The translations under genes and the position numbers were made by a program. Positions 1 to 8,376 of a stretch of 64,000 nucleotides of DNA are shown here, one piece after another. This DNA is from Candidatus Nanopelagicales bacterium. GTDB lineage: Bacteria; Actinomycetota; Actinomycetes; S36-B12. The stretch lies in assembly GCA_028825115.1 (NCBI GenBank), contig JAPKAV010000001.1:144355-208354 (forward strand), written 5' to 3'. The first letter of the stretch is position 1. Each line of letters opens with the position of its first letter. The notes beneath the pieces were generated by a model that saw only the letters and a program-made list of their open reading frames with translations, had not been told where the DNA came from and did not search any database.

Positions 1-3
1 TCT

Positions 4-1104
4 TTAAGTCCTTGGAGATGACTCTGCCTTCCGGGCTAGAACCCGTATGTCACCCTCACCAAACTTTTCCACTCCCCAAGGGTCGCTAAGAATCACATCA
101 GCGTCAAAGTCTGTGGCGTAGCCACCGGTAAGGCGTTGAAATTCATCAAACCCGTAACTTTGGAGTCTTTCAACAAATTCGTCGTAGCCGGTGTGGCGGT
201 AGACAGCATTTAGACTGTCGCCAAGATGGTACCTCTTGCCAGTGGAAAGATTCATTGTGTCCAGATAGCGCATGACTGTACTCGGTTCGATATCTCTCAA
301 AATTCTCGAGCAAGTGTCTTGAATGTCCCCCGCAATATGATCCTGGCCATCAGTGTAAATCCACATCCACCCTCCGGGACGCAGGACTCGGATGGCCTCC
401 GCATAGGCCATGTCCTCATCTTCAAGGTGATGGAACACTCCATTCTGGACCGCAAAGTCAAAGTGATCAGAAGGAGTGCGGGTGGCATAAACCGAACCCT
501 CAACAAACTCCAGGCCGGTTGAACCCAGCCGATCAGCCGCTGCTGCAGCGAACGCAACATTGTCTTGCCCAAAATCCAGCCCCAAGACGCTGGCCGCTTC
601 CGCGTTCCGCAATGCGTGGGCAAAGTTCCCATGGCCACAACCGAAATCTATGCAACGGCTACCCTTCAAGAAGCCATTATTTAGACCATTTACGTTCAAT
701 CGATGGTCGTAACGACTAATTCTCTCTAGGTAATCCGCTTCCGAAAACTCCACCCAAAGTTGTTGGAACAAATCCTTGTGACCAGCCTCAAGCGTGAGGG
801 ATAGATTTCCGGCATAAAGCTGTGATGATCTTTCCGCAAAGGTGACTTGCTTCCAAGAAAGCAGTTGCTGATTTGCGTCTCGGATCAGCGATTCGACCGA
901 TTCGAATGGGTGATTCGGCAGCGCTCGATCCACCATGAGGAGCTCCCACCGCATAATCAGAACTGCTAAAATGGTGGTCTTACCCATAACCGCCATCGGC
1001 GTATTTGGGATGTTAGCTGCATCGAATTCCAACTGGTTTAGTCGCTTCCGATAACCAGATCGGTCTATTTCTTTCAGATTTTGATTGCCTTTTTCTGGAC
1101 ACAT
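4..1104 (-). CDS. Class I SAM-dependent methyltransferase
   Basis: Probable S-adenosylmethionine-dependent methyltransferase, 366 aa, last gene of the nonulosonate-type operon. The SAM-binding glycine loop is CIDFGCGHGNF at about residues 151-161. It is followed by an acidic strand end (GLDFG) and the motif VLRPGG, the usual order of a Rossmann-fold methyltransferase (Methyltransf_11/25 type). About 150 residues precede the catalytic domain and match nothing I recognise. The ATG start has an AAGGGG-like ribosome site about 10 bases upstream. The gene lies 104 bases after the small unknown gene. By context it methylates a sugar or sugar nucleotide made by this operon; the substrate is inferred. 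Confidence 0.85.
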   Translation of the reverse strand: MCPEKGNQNLKEIDRSGYRKRLNQLEFDAANIPNTPMAVMGKTTILAVLIMRWELLMVDRALPNHPFESVESLIRDANQQLLSWKQVTFAERSSQLYAGNLSLTLEAGHKDLFQQLWVEFSEADYLERISRYDHRLNVNGLNNGFLKGSRCIDFGCGHGNFAHALRNAEAASVLGLDFGQDNVAFAAAAADRLGSTGLEFVEGSVYATRTPSDHFDFAVQNGVFHHLEDEDMAYAEAIRVLRPGGWMWIYTDGQDHIAGDIQDTCSRILRDIEPSTVMRYLDTMNLSTGKRYHLGDSLNAVYRHTGYDEFVERLQSYGFDEFQRLTGGYATDFDADVILSDPWGVEKFGEGDIRVLARKAESSPRT

Positions 1105-1208
1105 TAGCTACTACCCCTTAACATTAAGCATATCGTTTAGTAACAAATCAGAGCTGTAGATATGACAAGCGCAGCTATGGTTACGCTCCCTAAGATTAGA
1201 TGAAACGC

Positions 1209-1598
1209 TCACGGATCCATCCCCAGGCCACCCACTGCGGGCATTCCCGAGAGTGTCTCGAAGTCATCGATCCACAGGACTAACTCCTGCCGCTCAATGA
1301 GCATGTACGCCATCCACTCATCCTCCCTGCCTTCCTGGACAAGGACCACGAAACAATGCCGAGTATCTTTATTTCGCATTACAGCAGCGCGCCAACCGAA
1401 CGCCCTTAATCGACCTCCGAGAGAAGGGGTCGCGTAGTATCCCCAGCTCTTTCGGCACACGTCATACTCAAGTTTCTCGTCCGTGACGAACGTTACCATC
1501 TCGTCAGACTCAAGATCAATGTCAGCGACATGGCTTAGTTGTGTGTGAGCGATCCCGACGGGAAAGATCCGGGGATCACTCTTGACCTTAACCTTCAT
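1209..1598 (-). CDS. Conserved-looking small protein of the nonulosonate-type operon, function unknown
   Basis: A 129-aa soluble protein with no signal peptide or membrane segment. Its start overlaps the stop of the upstream methyltransferase by one base (TAATG), which suggests translational coupling and supports a real gene. It has a dense run of aromatic and charged residues around YDVCRKSWGYYATPSLGGRL and a C-terminal Trp/Asp-rich stretch. I recall similar short proteins beside methyltransferases in other surface-glycan clusters, but I cannot name a family. It could be a small accessory or ligand-binding subunit of the neighbouring methyltransferase; this is a guess from the coupling. Confidence 0.7.
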   Translation of the reverse strand: MKVKVKSDPRIFPVGIAHTQLSHVADIDLESDEMVTFVTDEKLEYDVCRKSWGYYATPSLGGRLRAFGWRAAVMRNKDTRHCFVVLVQEGREDEWMAYMLIERQELVLWIDDFETLSGMPAVGGLGMDP

Positions 1599-2443
1599 TA
1601 TTTGTTCCCTGCTTGTGACGAAAGGGGGTGCGACGCGGCGAAACTCACCAGTGTGTACTTCCCACTCGGCTCCCGTAGGCGCTCAATGCTGATAGGCCTC
1701 AGCCCCGAACGCTCCAGCGCCAATCCCAGTGAGGCGACGCTGAAAACGTGATGATGCTCAATGAAAAACTCCTCGCGGTCGGGTCCTTCAACAGCCGCCA
1801 TATCCCCATCGGGAACTTCCACGTAAACAAACCCACGAGAAGATGTTACGAAAGACGCCTTTCTGAGCATCTCGCACGGCTCTTCAACGTGCTCGATCAC
1901 TTTATTGAGGGTCACAACATCGAACGATCCGAGCGCGAGTGGATCAACCTCAAGGAAATCTGCTGCGATAGATGCAACCCCAGCCTTGGCGGCGATGTGC
2001 TCGCAGGCGAGTGGGTCCGGGTCGAGTGCCGTGCAAGACCATCCCGCCAATCGCATTGCATAAGGAAAAACCCCGAGGCCGGATCCAACATCTAGAAGAG
2101 TGATTTCTGGTGATGTACCTAGCCAGTGGCGGGCAAATTCGACGAGACGATTACGACGACCAGCGTTGTCAGAATTTTCCGGTGGCAGGCCGACAATCCG
2201 ATCAAACACAGTTCCCATCCGGTCTCCATACGTTGCGGAGGCGTAGTCACCGGCATACAGACCAGTCAAGTCAAGATTGTGTCTGCCAAACCAGTGGAGA
2301 CACAACGAGCAACGCTCGTAGGAGCGTTGATATCCCTGACCCGCGAGGTCAAATTTTGTCTCTCCTAGCGGGGCCTCCTCGTAAGTGAAATCCGGGGAAA
2401 GGAAAGACCCGTCGCAGGGGCATTCTAAAGAGGGCCTCAACAT
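1598..2443 (-). CDS. Class I SAM-dependent methyltransferase with N-terminal Cys cluster
   Basis: 281 aa. Cysteines at about 8, 10, 45 and 48 form a probable zinc-binding N-terminal module (CPC and CSLC), as in sugar C-methyltransferases and related Methyltransf_23 proteins. The SAM site is LLDVGSGLGVF at about residues 116-126, followed by LDPDP and NKVIEHVEEP, the typical Methyltransf_23 order. It starts 13 bases after the amidotransferase stop and is coupled to the downstream 129-aa gene. The role is probably methylation of a nonulosonate or other sugar intermediate. Whether the methyl goes to C, N or O cannot be read from the sequence. Confidence 0.85.
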   Translation of the reverse strand: MLRPSLECPCDGSFLSPDFTYEEAPLGETKFDLAGQGYQRSYERCSLCLHWFGRHNLDLTGLYAGDYASATYGDRMGTVFDRIVGLPPENSDNAGRRNRLVEFARHWLGTSPEITLLDVGSGLGVFPYAMRLAGWSCTALDPDPLACEHIAAKAGVASIAADFLEVDPLALGSFDVVTLNKVIEHVEEPCEMLRKASFVTSSRGFVYVEVPDGDMAAVEGPDREEFFIEHHHVFSVASLGLALERSGLRPISIERLREPSGKYTLVSFAASHPLSSQAGNK

Positions 2444-2456
2444 ATATCTTCTCCAC

Positions 2457-3581
2457 TCATGACCATTGCCATTCGCTTATCAGGAATCCTGGGATTTCCC
2501 AAATGCCGTCAGGTCTGCGGTCCCAGACTTCCTCGCTGCGAAATGTTTCGGCGATACTTAAGAGCCACTCAACCGAAACTCCAGCGAATGATGACAACAT
2601 CTGCAGATCCTCCCACGGTGTCTCGTCGCCACGCTGTCGCAGAGTTTCGACTGCCTCATCTCGGGTCATACGCCCATTACGGATCTCGAGTGACAGATTG
2701 TCATAAGTCCGCGTAAAACCGAACTTGTACCATTTCATCCAATGATGCAACGAGATAAAATCATCATCTATATCCGCGTAGTCGAACAGTCCAGTGCGGG
2801 GGCCGCTACTGTCAATTTCAAAACCACTTTTAATTGCGGCATCTCGCGTTGTTTGAGGGTCCCATGGGAAATAGTGCCCAAGGAACACGGATTTTATACC
2901 CGCGGATTCCAGTGTATGCGAAGAAGGGGGGCTGTAAGCCAACAGATCCCGAGCCGTAAGTTCGGTATCCGTCCAGTCAGCCGCGACGGTGCCCTGTGTA
3001 ACCCCATAGCGCTGAACCCAATTCGAGTCCAATAATTCACTACGCGCATCCTCATCTCTACCTCCGTACTCGGATGCCGAGTTTTCCCCGTACACCACAA
3101 GGGGAATGTTAAAAGCTGATGCGATCCGCAGCGGTATCGAGAAGATCGCAAGATGCATTGGTATTGCCGTCGATCCCGCCTTCTCAAAGGTGCGCAGCAT
3201 GAAGGCTCGCTCAATATCAGGGTTAATCGAGTAGTCGATGTGATCGACACCAAGGCTGATCAGGTTATCCAAATTTCGCTGGCCAATCGCTGTCCGTCCG
3301 GGTGATCTCCATGTCACTGCCAATGGTTTGAGTCCCTGCTCCAGGCACATGGCGACCTGCCAGGTGCTGTCCTTGCCGCCGCTGACAGGAATAACGCAGT
3401 CGTAGTCACGATCGCGTGAACGAACCTCTTCACATAACTTGAGGAACTGAATTTTCCTACCAGTCCAATCGATACTCGGCTTCTGGTTGTGACGTCGACA
3501 TGCTGAACAAACACCCTCAGCATCCAATTTAAGGTGGGGTCTTGAATCGGGAAGCACGCACCACTTGCAATAACGGATCAT
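2457..3581 (-). CDS. N-acetyl sugar amidotransferase (WbpG/PseA/LegG-type PP-loop enzyme)
   Basis: 374 aa. The N-terminus carries two CxxC pairs (CKWC at 5-8, CSAC at 25-28) around VLPDSRP, the signature of N-acetyl-sugar amidotransferases (TIGR03573). The ATP-pyrophosphatase loop SGGKDS is at about 67-72. Family members convert a sugar N-acetyl group to an acetamidino group using ATP and ammonia. The known partners HisH/HisF, which supply ammonia in the WbpG system, are absent from this window. The gene directly upstream is instead an AsnB-like glutamine amidotransferase, and the two overlap by ATGA. A role in making an amidinated nonulosonate is inferred. Confidence 0.88.
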   Translation of the reverse strand: MIRYCKWCVLPDSRPHLKLDAEGVCSACRRHNQKPSIDWTGRKIQFLKLCEEVRSRDRDYDCVIPVSGGKDSTWQVAMCLEQGLKPLAVTWRSPGRTAIGQRNLDNLISLGVDHIDYSINPDIERAFMLRTFEKAGSTAIPMHLAIFSIPLRIASAFNIPLVVYGENSASEYGGRDEDARSELLDSNWVQRYGVTQGTVAADWTDTELTARDLLAYSPPSSHTLESAGIKSVFLGHYFPWDPQTTRDAAIKSGFEIDSSGPRTGLFDYADIDDDFISLHHWMKWYKFGFTRTYDNLSLEIRNGRMTRDEAVETLRQRGDETPWEDLQMLSSFAGVSVEWLLSIAETFRSEEVWDRRPDGIWEIPGFLISEWQWS

Positions 3582-5401
3582 GAGAATTCATCCAAGAAAA
3601 TCTTTGTTCCTAAAAAAGAGAACAAGAACTTGCTCTCACTGTTGCGTAGTTCTCTGTTACCGAGAAGTTCTTCCACTGCTGATCGCCGCACCAGATCAAA
3701 TACCGGCGAATCTTCTAGTAATTCTGCTCGGACACCCGGATCCTCAAGGTCGAGCAAATCCGAGATGGGTGCGTTGAAGCCGACTTTGCGTGGATTGTCC
3801 AGGATTGCGTCAGGAGCAATACCCCGGACCGATTCCCTCAAGACAGCCTTGGCGATGCCATTCTTAACCAGCAGTGACGACGGAATGCTGGACGTGAATT
3901 CCATCAAGTTTCGGTCCAAATATGGGGAGCGGTTTTCGATTGAGAAGGACATTGCATTGATGTCCTCCTCGTGCATTATCACTGGAACGCTTTCGTGAAA
4001 AAGTTCATTTAGCATTCGGTTTCTCAGTGGCACTGGGTGGTAGTCGATCTCTTTGAAGGGTTCGGCAAAGGATCTTGCAAGGTAACTGGCGAAGCGGTCA
4101 GACTCAAGATAGATATGATCCCGAAATTCGGGCATCGCGACGAACCGTTCAGGATCCTGGAGAAATGGGTTACGCACGAAGGACTTCAGTTGACGGGTCC
4201 AGTTGTTAATGGCGGCCTGACGTTCCGCCGGCTCAAGTGCTGCGATGTAAAAAAGATGGTGATCGTAGTAGCCACTGAATATCTCGTCTGCGCCCGCCCC
4301 GCCCACCACAACTCGGTAATCCTCGCGCGCGACCTCCTGCATGAGTAGCCACTGCACGTAATAGGTGATCGTATAAATCGGCGCCGAACGGTGTCTGATC
4401 ATGTCCTTCAACCTCGGAAGGAAGTCGTGTGTGTCCAGTTCGATACTCGTGTGGCGGATCCCCAATTCCTTGACAACTAGGTCAACCAGAGCCCGCTCTT
4501 CATAGCGCGGATCAGAGTTCATGATCGTGAAGCCGTGGACATCGGCCCCGAGCTCACGGCGAGCGATGCTGGCAAGGGCAACGGAGTCAACCCCACCACT
4601 TAGGCTGAAGGCTAGGGGTACATCTGACCTGAGGCGTAGTTCGAGTGAGCGGCGGAGTCGCTCACTCGCTCCATCAACTGCGCCGTCGAAGTCGAGCATT
4701 GGGTCCACCGCAAGTGCGGGTCTCCAGTAATTTTCCTGAGTGACTGACCCGTCGTCATCAAAGTGCACGAGTGTTCGTGCAGGGATTTCTTCGACACCTT
4801 CGAAGAAAGTCTCGCTGGTCTTGTAAAGAGACTTGTATCCGTTGACTAGGAAACGGGCCAGGTGATTGCGATTTGGCTTGAGCGCTTGACCGGAAAGCGC
4901 CTCCAGGAAGGGAATCTCCGACCCGAAGAAGATTCCTTCTACCGTGCGAAGGATGCTCAACGGCTTCTCCCCGAACCTGTCCCGGCAAAGGGACAAGCGT
5001 CCGGATTGGGAGTTGTAGAGGGCGAAGGCCCACATTCCCTCGAGCAGATCCAAGACCGCCCAACCCATGACCCGGATTCCCTCAAGGAGCACCTCAGTGT
5101 CAGACGTTGTGCGAAACATGACGCCCTTGCCCTCTAATGTGGCTCGCACCTCGCGATAGTTATAGATCTCGCCGTTGAAGGCCAACCAAAGCCCGTGACT
5201 CTCCATCGGCTGGTTGGCTCGTGGGTCTAGGTCGATAATCTTCAGCCGCGAATGAAGGAGTGTCGTATGCCGACCTTGGTTGCCAGAAAAGTTTCTAAAC
5301 TGATGGTCATCAGGCCCGCGATGCCGCATCATCGATAAGCATTTATTTACGCGATTCACATCAAATATCTGGGTACCCCACACACCCGCGATACCGCACA
5401 C
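3578..5401 (-). CDS. asnB: Asparagine synthase (glutamine-hydrolysing)-like amidotransferase
   Basis: 607 aa, close to the usual AsnB length. It begins MCGIAGVWG, so Cys2 is the class II glutaminase nucleophile. The glutaminase domain carries RHRGPD and FNGEIYN. The synthetase domain has the PP-loop SLSGGVDS near residues 266-273. It overlaps the next gene by ATGA and follows the NeuB-family gene after 116 bases. Within a sugar operon it is unlikely to serve general asparagine synthesis. Two roles are plausible: supplying ammonia to the N-acetyl-sugar amidotransferase, or amidating a uronic acid made by the operon's UDP-sugar 6-dehydrogenase. The family is clear; the substrate is open. Confidence 0.92.
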   Translation of the reverse strand: MCGIAGVWGTQIFDVNRVNKCLSMMRHRGPDDHQFRNFSGNQGRHTTLLHSRLKIIDLDPRANQPMESHGLWLAFNGEIYNYREVRATLEGKGVMFRTTSDTEVLLEGIRVMGWAVLDLLEGMWAFALYNSQSGRLSLCRDRFGEKPLSILRTVEGIFFGSEIPFLEALSGQALKPNRNHLARFLVNGYKSLYKTSETFFEGVEEIPARTLVHFDDDGSVTQENYWRPALAVDPMLDFDGAVDGASERLRRSLELRLRSDVPLAFSLSGGVDSVALASIARRELGADVHGFTIMNSDPRYEERALVDLVVKELGIRHTSIELDTHDFLPRLKDMIRHRSAPIYTITYYVQWLLMQEVAREDYRVVVGGAGADEIFSGYYDHHLFYIAALEPAERQAAINNWTRQLKSFVRNPFLQDPERFVAMPEFRDHIYLESDRFASYLARSFAEPFKEIDYHPVPLRNRMLNELFHESVPVIMHEEDINAMSFSIENRSPYLDRNLMEFTSSIPSSLLVKNGIAKAVLRESVRGIAPDAILDNPRKVGFNAPISDLLDLEDPGVRAELLEDSPVFDLVRRSAVEELLGNRELRNSESKFLFSFLGTKIFLDEFS

Positions 5402-5517
5402 TCTCTCCCACTTTCTTAAAGATCAGGTGTAAAAAGATACCAGAGAAACCAGAGATACCTTGGGCGAGCTGAGTTTAACGTGCCACCAATTTCCGAGCGC
5501 ATCAACTTCCCTTTAAC

Positions 5518-6531
5518 TTAATTCAAGTTGGTTTCGTCGAGAGCTTGACCCTTAATAATGTCACGCGTTGCTCTTCGGCCGATCACTGAGTCTAAGTTTA
5601 TTGGTGGGATACCGGAGCCCGGCCTCATACACAGAAGGTCGTCTCGCTGGATCACGTGACCTTTGGTCATGTCAATTGCTGCACTAACTGAGCGGCGTAT
5701 GCTGATGCGGCTCTTAATCTCTGCGGGTGCCGGAATTTTTTCTCCGCTGCCCAGCAGTTCTACCACGTCATTCATCCGGTTTTTCAATTCCCGCAAATCC
5801 TGTGGATCCGCGGATAAGGCGTGATCTCGAAAGTTGGAATAATTCTTGTCCACCGTGAAGTGCTTCTCGATCATGACAGCTCCTGCGGCCACAGCAGTGA
5901 CAGCGACATCGATTCCGATTGTGTGATCGGAGAAACCAACGAACGCTCCGGGAAACCGCGACTTAAGGGTGTGCATGGCGCGCAGATTCACGGATGCAGG
6001 CTCGGTCGGATATGCCGAAACGCAATGTAATAGAGCCAAATCAGGCCGTAAATCGTGAGCACTCCACACGTCCAAGACGCGGCCTACTGCGGACTCGACT
6101 TCGGTCAGATACGAAGCACCCGTCGAGAGAATAGTGTCTTTGCCCAGTTTTGCCACGGAGTCAAGCAGCCCTGTAAAAGTTAGGTCACCCGAGCTGATCT
6201 TGAAGGTGCTTGCTACCTCGCCAAGTGACTCCGCACTCACGAGGTCCAAAGGTGTAGAGAATACGTGGATACCAGACGCCTCAGCCTCCTTGATCAACCG
6301 CTGAGTCTCGTCCAATGTAAGGGCAAAGCGCCGCATGCGCTCCAGGCGCTCGGGCTCCCCTTGTGAGATAAACAACTCTGGCACGAGCGTCTGCAACTTG
6401 ACTGCATCGGCACCAGCCTCATGAGCTAGCCCGATAAGTTCCTCCGCTAGGGCCACCGAGCCCTCATGGTTGTTCCCTATTTCGGCGATCAGCGCCACAC
6501 CTGTTGTGCAGTCGACGTTACCAATTCTCAA
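5518..6531 (-). CDS. NeuB-family nonulosonate synthase (sialic/legionaminic/pseudaminic type)
   Basis: 337 aa, normal length for the family. The TIM-barrel part begins with AEIGNNHEGS and continues with DAVKLQT, FSTPLD and FKISSGD, all typical of enzymes that condense phosphoenolpyruvate with a six-carbon N-acyl amino sugar to give a nine-carbon nonulosonic acid. The C-terminal 60 residues (RRSVSA, VIQRDDLLCMRPG, GRRA) form an SAF/antifreeze-like domain. It overlaps the GNAT gene by ATGA. This is the key enzyme that defines the operon. Which nonulosonate is made (legionaminic, pseudaminic or another) cannot be settled by eye. Confidence 0.93.
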   Translation of the reverse strand: MRIGNVDCTTGVALIAEIGNNHEGSVALAEELIGLAHEAGADAVKLQTLVPELFISQGEPERLERMRRFALTLDETQRLIKEAEASGIHVFSTPLDLVSAESLGEVASTFKISSGDLTFTGLLDSVAKLGKDTILSTGASYLTEVESAVGRVLDVWSAHDLRPDLALLHCVSAYPTEPASVNLRAMHTLKSRFPGAFVGFSDHTIGIDVAVTAVAAGAVMIEKHFTVDKNYSNFRDHALSADPQDLRELKNRMNDVVELLGSGEKIPAPAEIKSRISIRRSVSAAIDMTKGHVIQRDDLLCMRPGSGIPPINLDSVIGRRATRDIIKGQALDETNLN

Positions 6532-7307
6532 CCTGCCTGCTCCCTTTGATCGTGCGCATGGAGTACCTGCGTGGCTCCCGTGTAGCGAAATCCAAGCGTT
6601 TCGTACAAGCGCACCGAATGCACATTCGCCGCCTGGGTACCTACAGTGACCACACGTTCTACGCGAGCCGCATCGTTGAGAAGACGCCTGACCAACGATT
6701 TCCCCACACCGTTGCGATGCGCGTCAGGATCAACACCTACAAGATCGATAACAAAGGAACTTACACCGATGTCGCACTTTGAAAATCCCAGAAACCCCAC
6801 AACCTGCCCATTTCGGACGGCAACGAGGCACCCGTCACCTCTGGCGCGAAGTGCCAGATTACGCGCCCACTCTGTTTTAATACGACGGGCTTGCGCATTA
6901 GGGAAATCGGGATCAAGGTGAAACCTTGATACAACGAAAGCCCGCCCGGCCAAGATGGCAACTGCATTGCCATCTTCGGCTTCCACCTCTCGCACGTGAA
7001 AGGGATGCAATGACTGTTGAGGGCGCTCCACGCTAGAAGCGCCAACGATCCGGGCAGGATTCCACTCGAATGAGATTGCGGTATCCACGACTACGAAACC
7101 ACGACGGATGAGAGATGAAATACGCTCCACGTGGGCTACCGGCACTTTTGCAGTGACGAAGATTCTCCGTCCTGGCGCAGAGTTTAACTCTGAACTGTCA
7201 CTTGCAACCCCCTCCGTGGCGATCAAGGCTGTCATTCCCGTCAAATCGGAGATCCAGTCGTCATTTTTTAGGCTCAGACCTCTAAAATCAGTTCCCTTAC
7301 TACTCAT
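6528..7307 (-). CDS. GNAT-family N-acetyltransferase
   Basis: 259 aa. The C-terminal half is a GNAT domain. The acetyl-CoA loop lies in VDPDAHRNGVGKSLVRRLL, and VRLYETLGF closes the fold. The segment SRFHLDP followed by IKTEWARN resembles WecD-type amino-sugar N-acetyltransferases that often accompany NeuB genes. The first 120 residues are a less conserved extra domain. The gene overlaps its upstream neighbour by 8 bases and the NeuB gene by 4. The likely role is acetylation of the 4-amino group installed by the DegT aminotransferase of this operon (inferred). Confidence 0.85.
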   Translation of the reverse strand: MSSKGTDFRGLSLKNDDWISDLTGMTALIATEGVASDSSELNSAPGRRIFVTAKVPVAHVERISSLIRRGFVVVDTAISFEWNPARIVGASSVERPQQSLHPFHVREVEAEDGNAVAILAGRAFVVSRFHLDPDFPNAQARRIKTEWARNLALRARGDGCLVAVRNGQVVGFLGFSKCDIGVSSFVIDLVGVDPDAHRNGVGKSLVRRLLNDAARVERVVTVGTQAANVHSVRLYETLGFRYTGATQVLHAHDQREQAG

Positions 7308-8376
7308 TCGACTGTGGCTCGATCCCTTTCAAGGCACTTGAATCAAATCTTTCGAAGAGTTGCCGATACCAAGAGATGTATTTCGGGAAACCCGCACTAA
7401 TGGGGAAACTCGGTTCATATCCCAACAAGGATTTCGCTTTCGAGACCTCCAAGGTCCCCCGCTCCGGGACCAGGGAGTTTCTCGGTTCATGCCGGACACT
7501 GATCTCGGGAAACTCAGACTGGACAATGTCAGCCACGGTCTGCAATGCCTCGCCCTGGCCGTACGTGATGTTGAAGATCTCTCCCTTTGATTTCTCCTCA
7601 CGAATTACGAGTGCAATACCCTCGACAAAGTCCTGGATGTAGGTGAAATCGATCTTCTCTAATCCGTCTCCCTGGATTACAAGATCTTTGCCACGGAGGG
7701 AATTTTCGATGAAGATCTGCCCAACCCTTCGGCTGATGCAGCGCTCACCGTAAAGCGCGGACGGACGCACAATTGTGTAGGGCAAGTCGAAAACTTGCCC
7801 ATAGGCAATAACAAGTTTTTCTCCACCTAGTTTAACTGCCCCATAGATACCGAGTGGATTACAAGGTGCGAGCTCGTCTACACTATCGGTCACAAAGTCG
7901 CCGTAGACCATGCTGGATGAAAGAAAGATGAAGTGCTCAACATTACCCCGCGCGTTGTCTAATGCATTCTCCAGCGAACGGAAACTATGGTCAAGTGTGC
8001 GCATCGGATCTTTGTTGGCCCGGCTTGCATGGGACACCGCCGCGAGCAGGACGACAGTATCCGGATCGAACATTGAGAAGTGTTTGGAAAGTCGGTGATA
8101 ATCTCGAGCGTCATCGACGAAGATGGGGATCCCAGCGGCCTTGAGTAGTGCGAGGCGTTCGTTGACCATGAGTGAATACAAGTCCCGCTCAGCAGGCGCT
8201 GATTCGTCATGTAGTGACAACAGGTTGTTGACGTGGAGGCTGTCAACTATGCCAACTTCGGCCCCACGGCCATGTAGCTCGAGAGCGAGGTTGTGACCGA
8301 TGAAACCTGCCCCACCAACTAGAAGTATCCGTTTGCCAACTAAATCCCGTGCCGAAGGGGGGGGCTGAGGTGTCAT
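7300..8376 (-). CDS. NAD-dependent sugar epimerase/dehydratase (extended SDR)
   Basis: 358 aa. The Rossmann nucleotide loop is GGAGFIG at about 21-27. The catalytic pair is in IYGAVK (Tyr and Lys of YxxxK) after the Ser-containing strand FLSSSMVYG. FTYIQDFVEGI is the usual substrate-side motif. It acts on a nucleotide-linked sugar, either epimerising or dehydrating it ahead of the aminotransferase, whose gene overlaps it by ATGA. It is not an obvious PseB/LegB by eye, so the exact reaction is left open. Confidence 0.88.
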   Translation of the reverse strand: MTPQPPPSARDLVGKRILLVGGAGFIGHNLALELHGRGAEVGIVDSLHVNNLLSLHDESAPAERDLYSLMVNERLALLKAAGIPIFVDDARDYHRLSKHFSMFDPDTVVLLAAVSHASRANKDPMRTLDHSFRSLENALDNARGNVEHFIFLSSSMVYGDFVTDSVDELAPCNPLGIYGAVKLGGEKLVIAYGQVFDLPYTIVRPSALYGERCISRRVGQIFIENSLRGKDLVIQGDGLEKIDFTYIQDFVEGIALVIREEKSKGEIFNITYGQGEALQTVADIVQSEFPEISVRHEPRNSLVPERGTLEVSKAKSLLGYEPSFPISAGFPKYISWYRQLFERFDSSALKGIEPQSNE

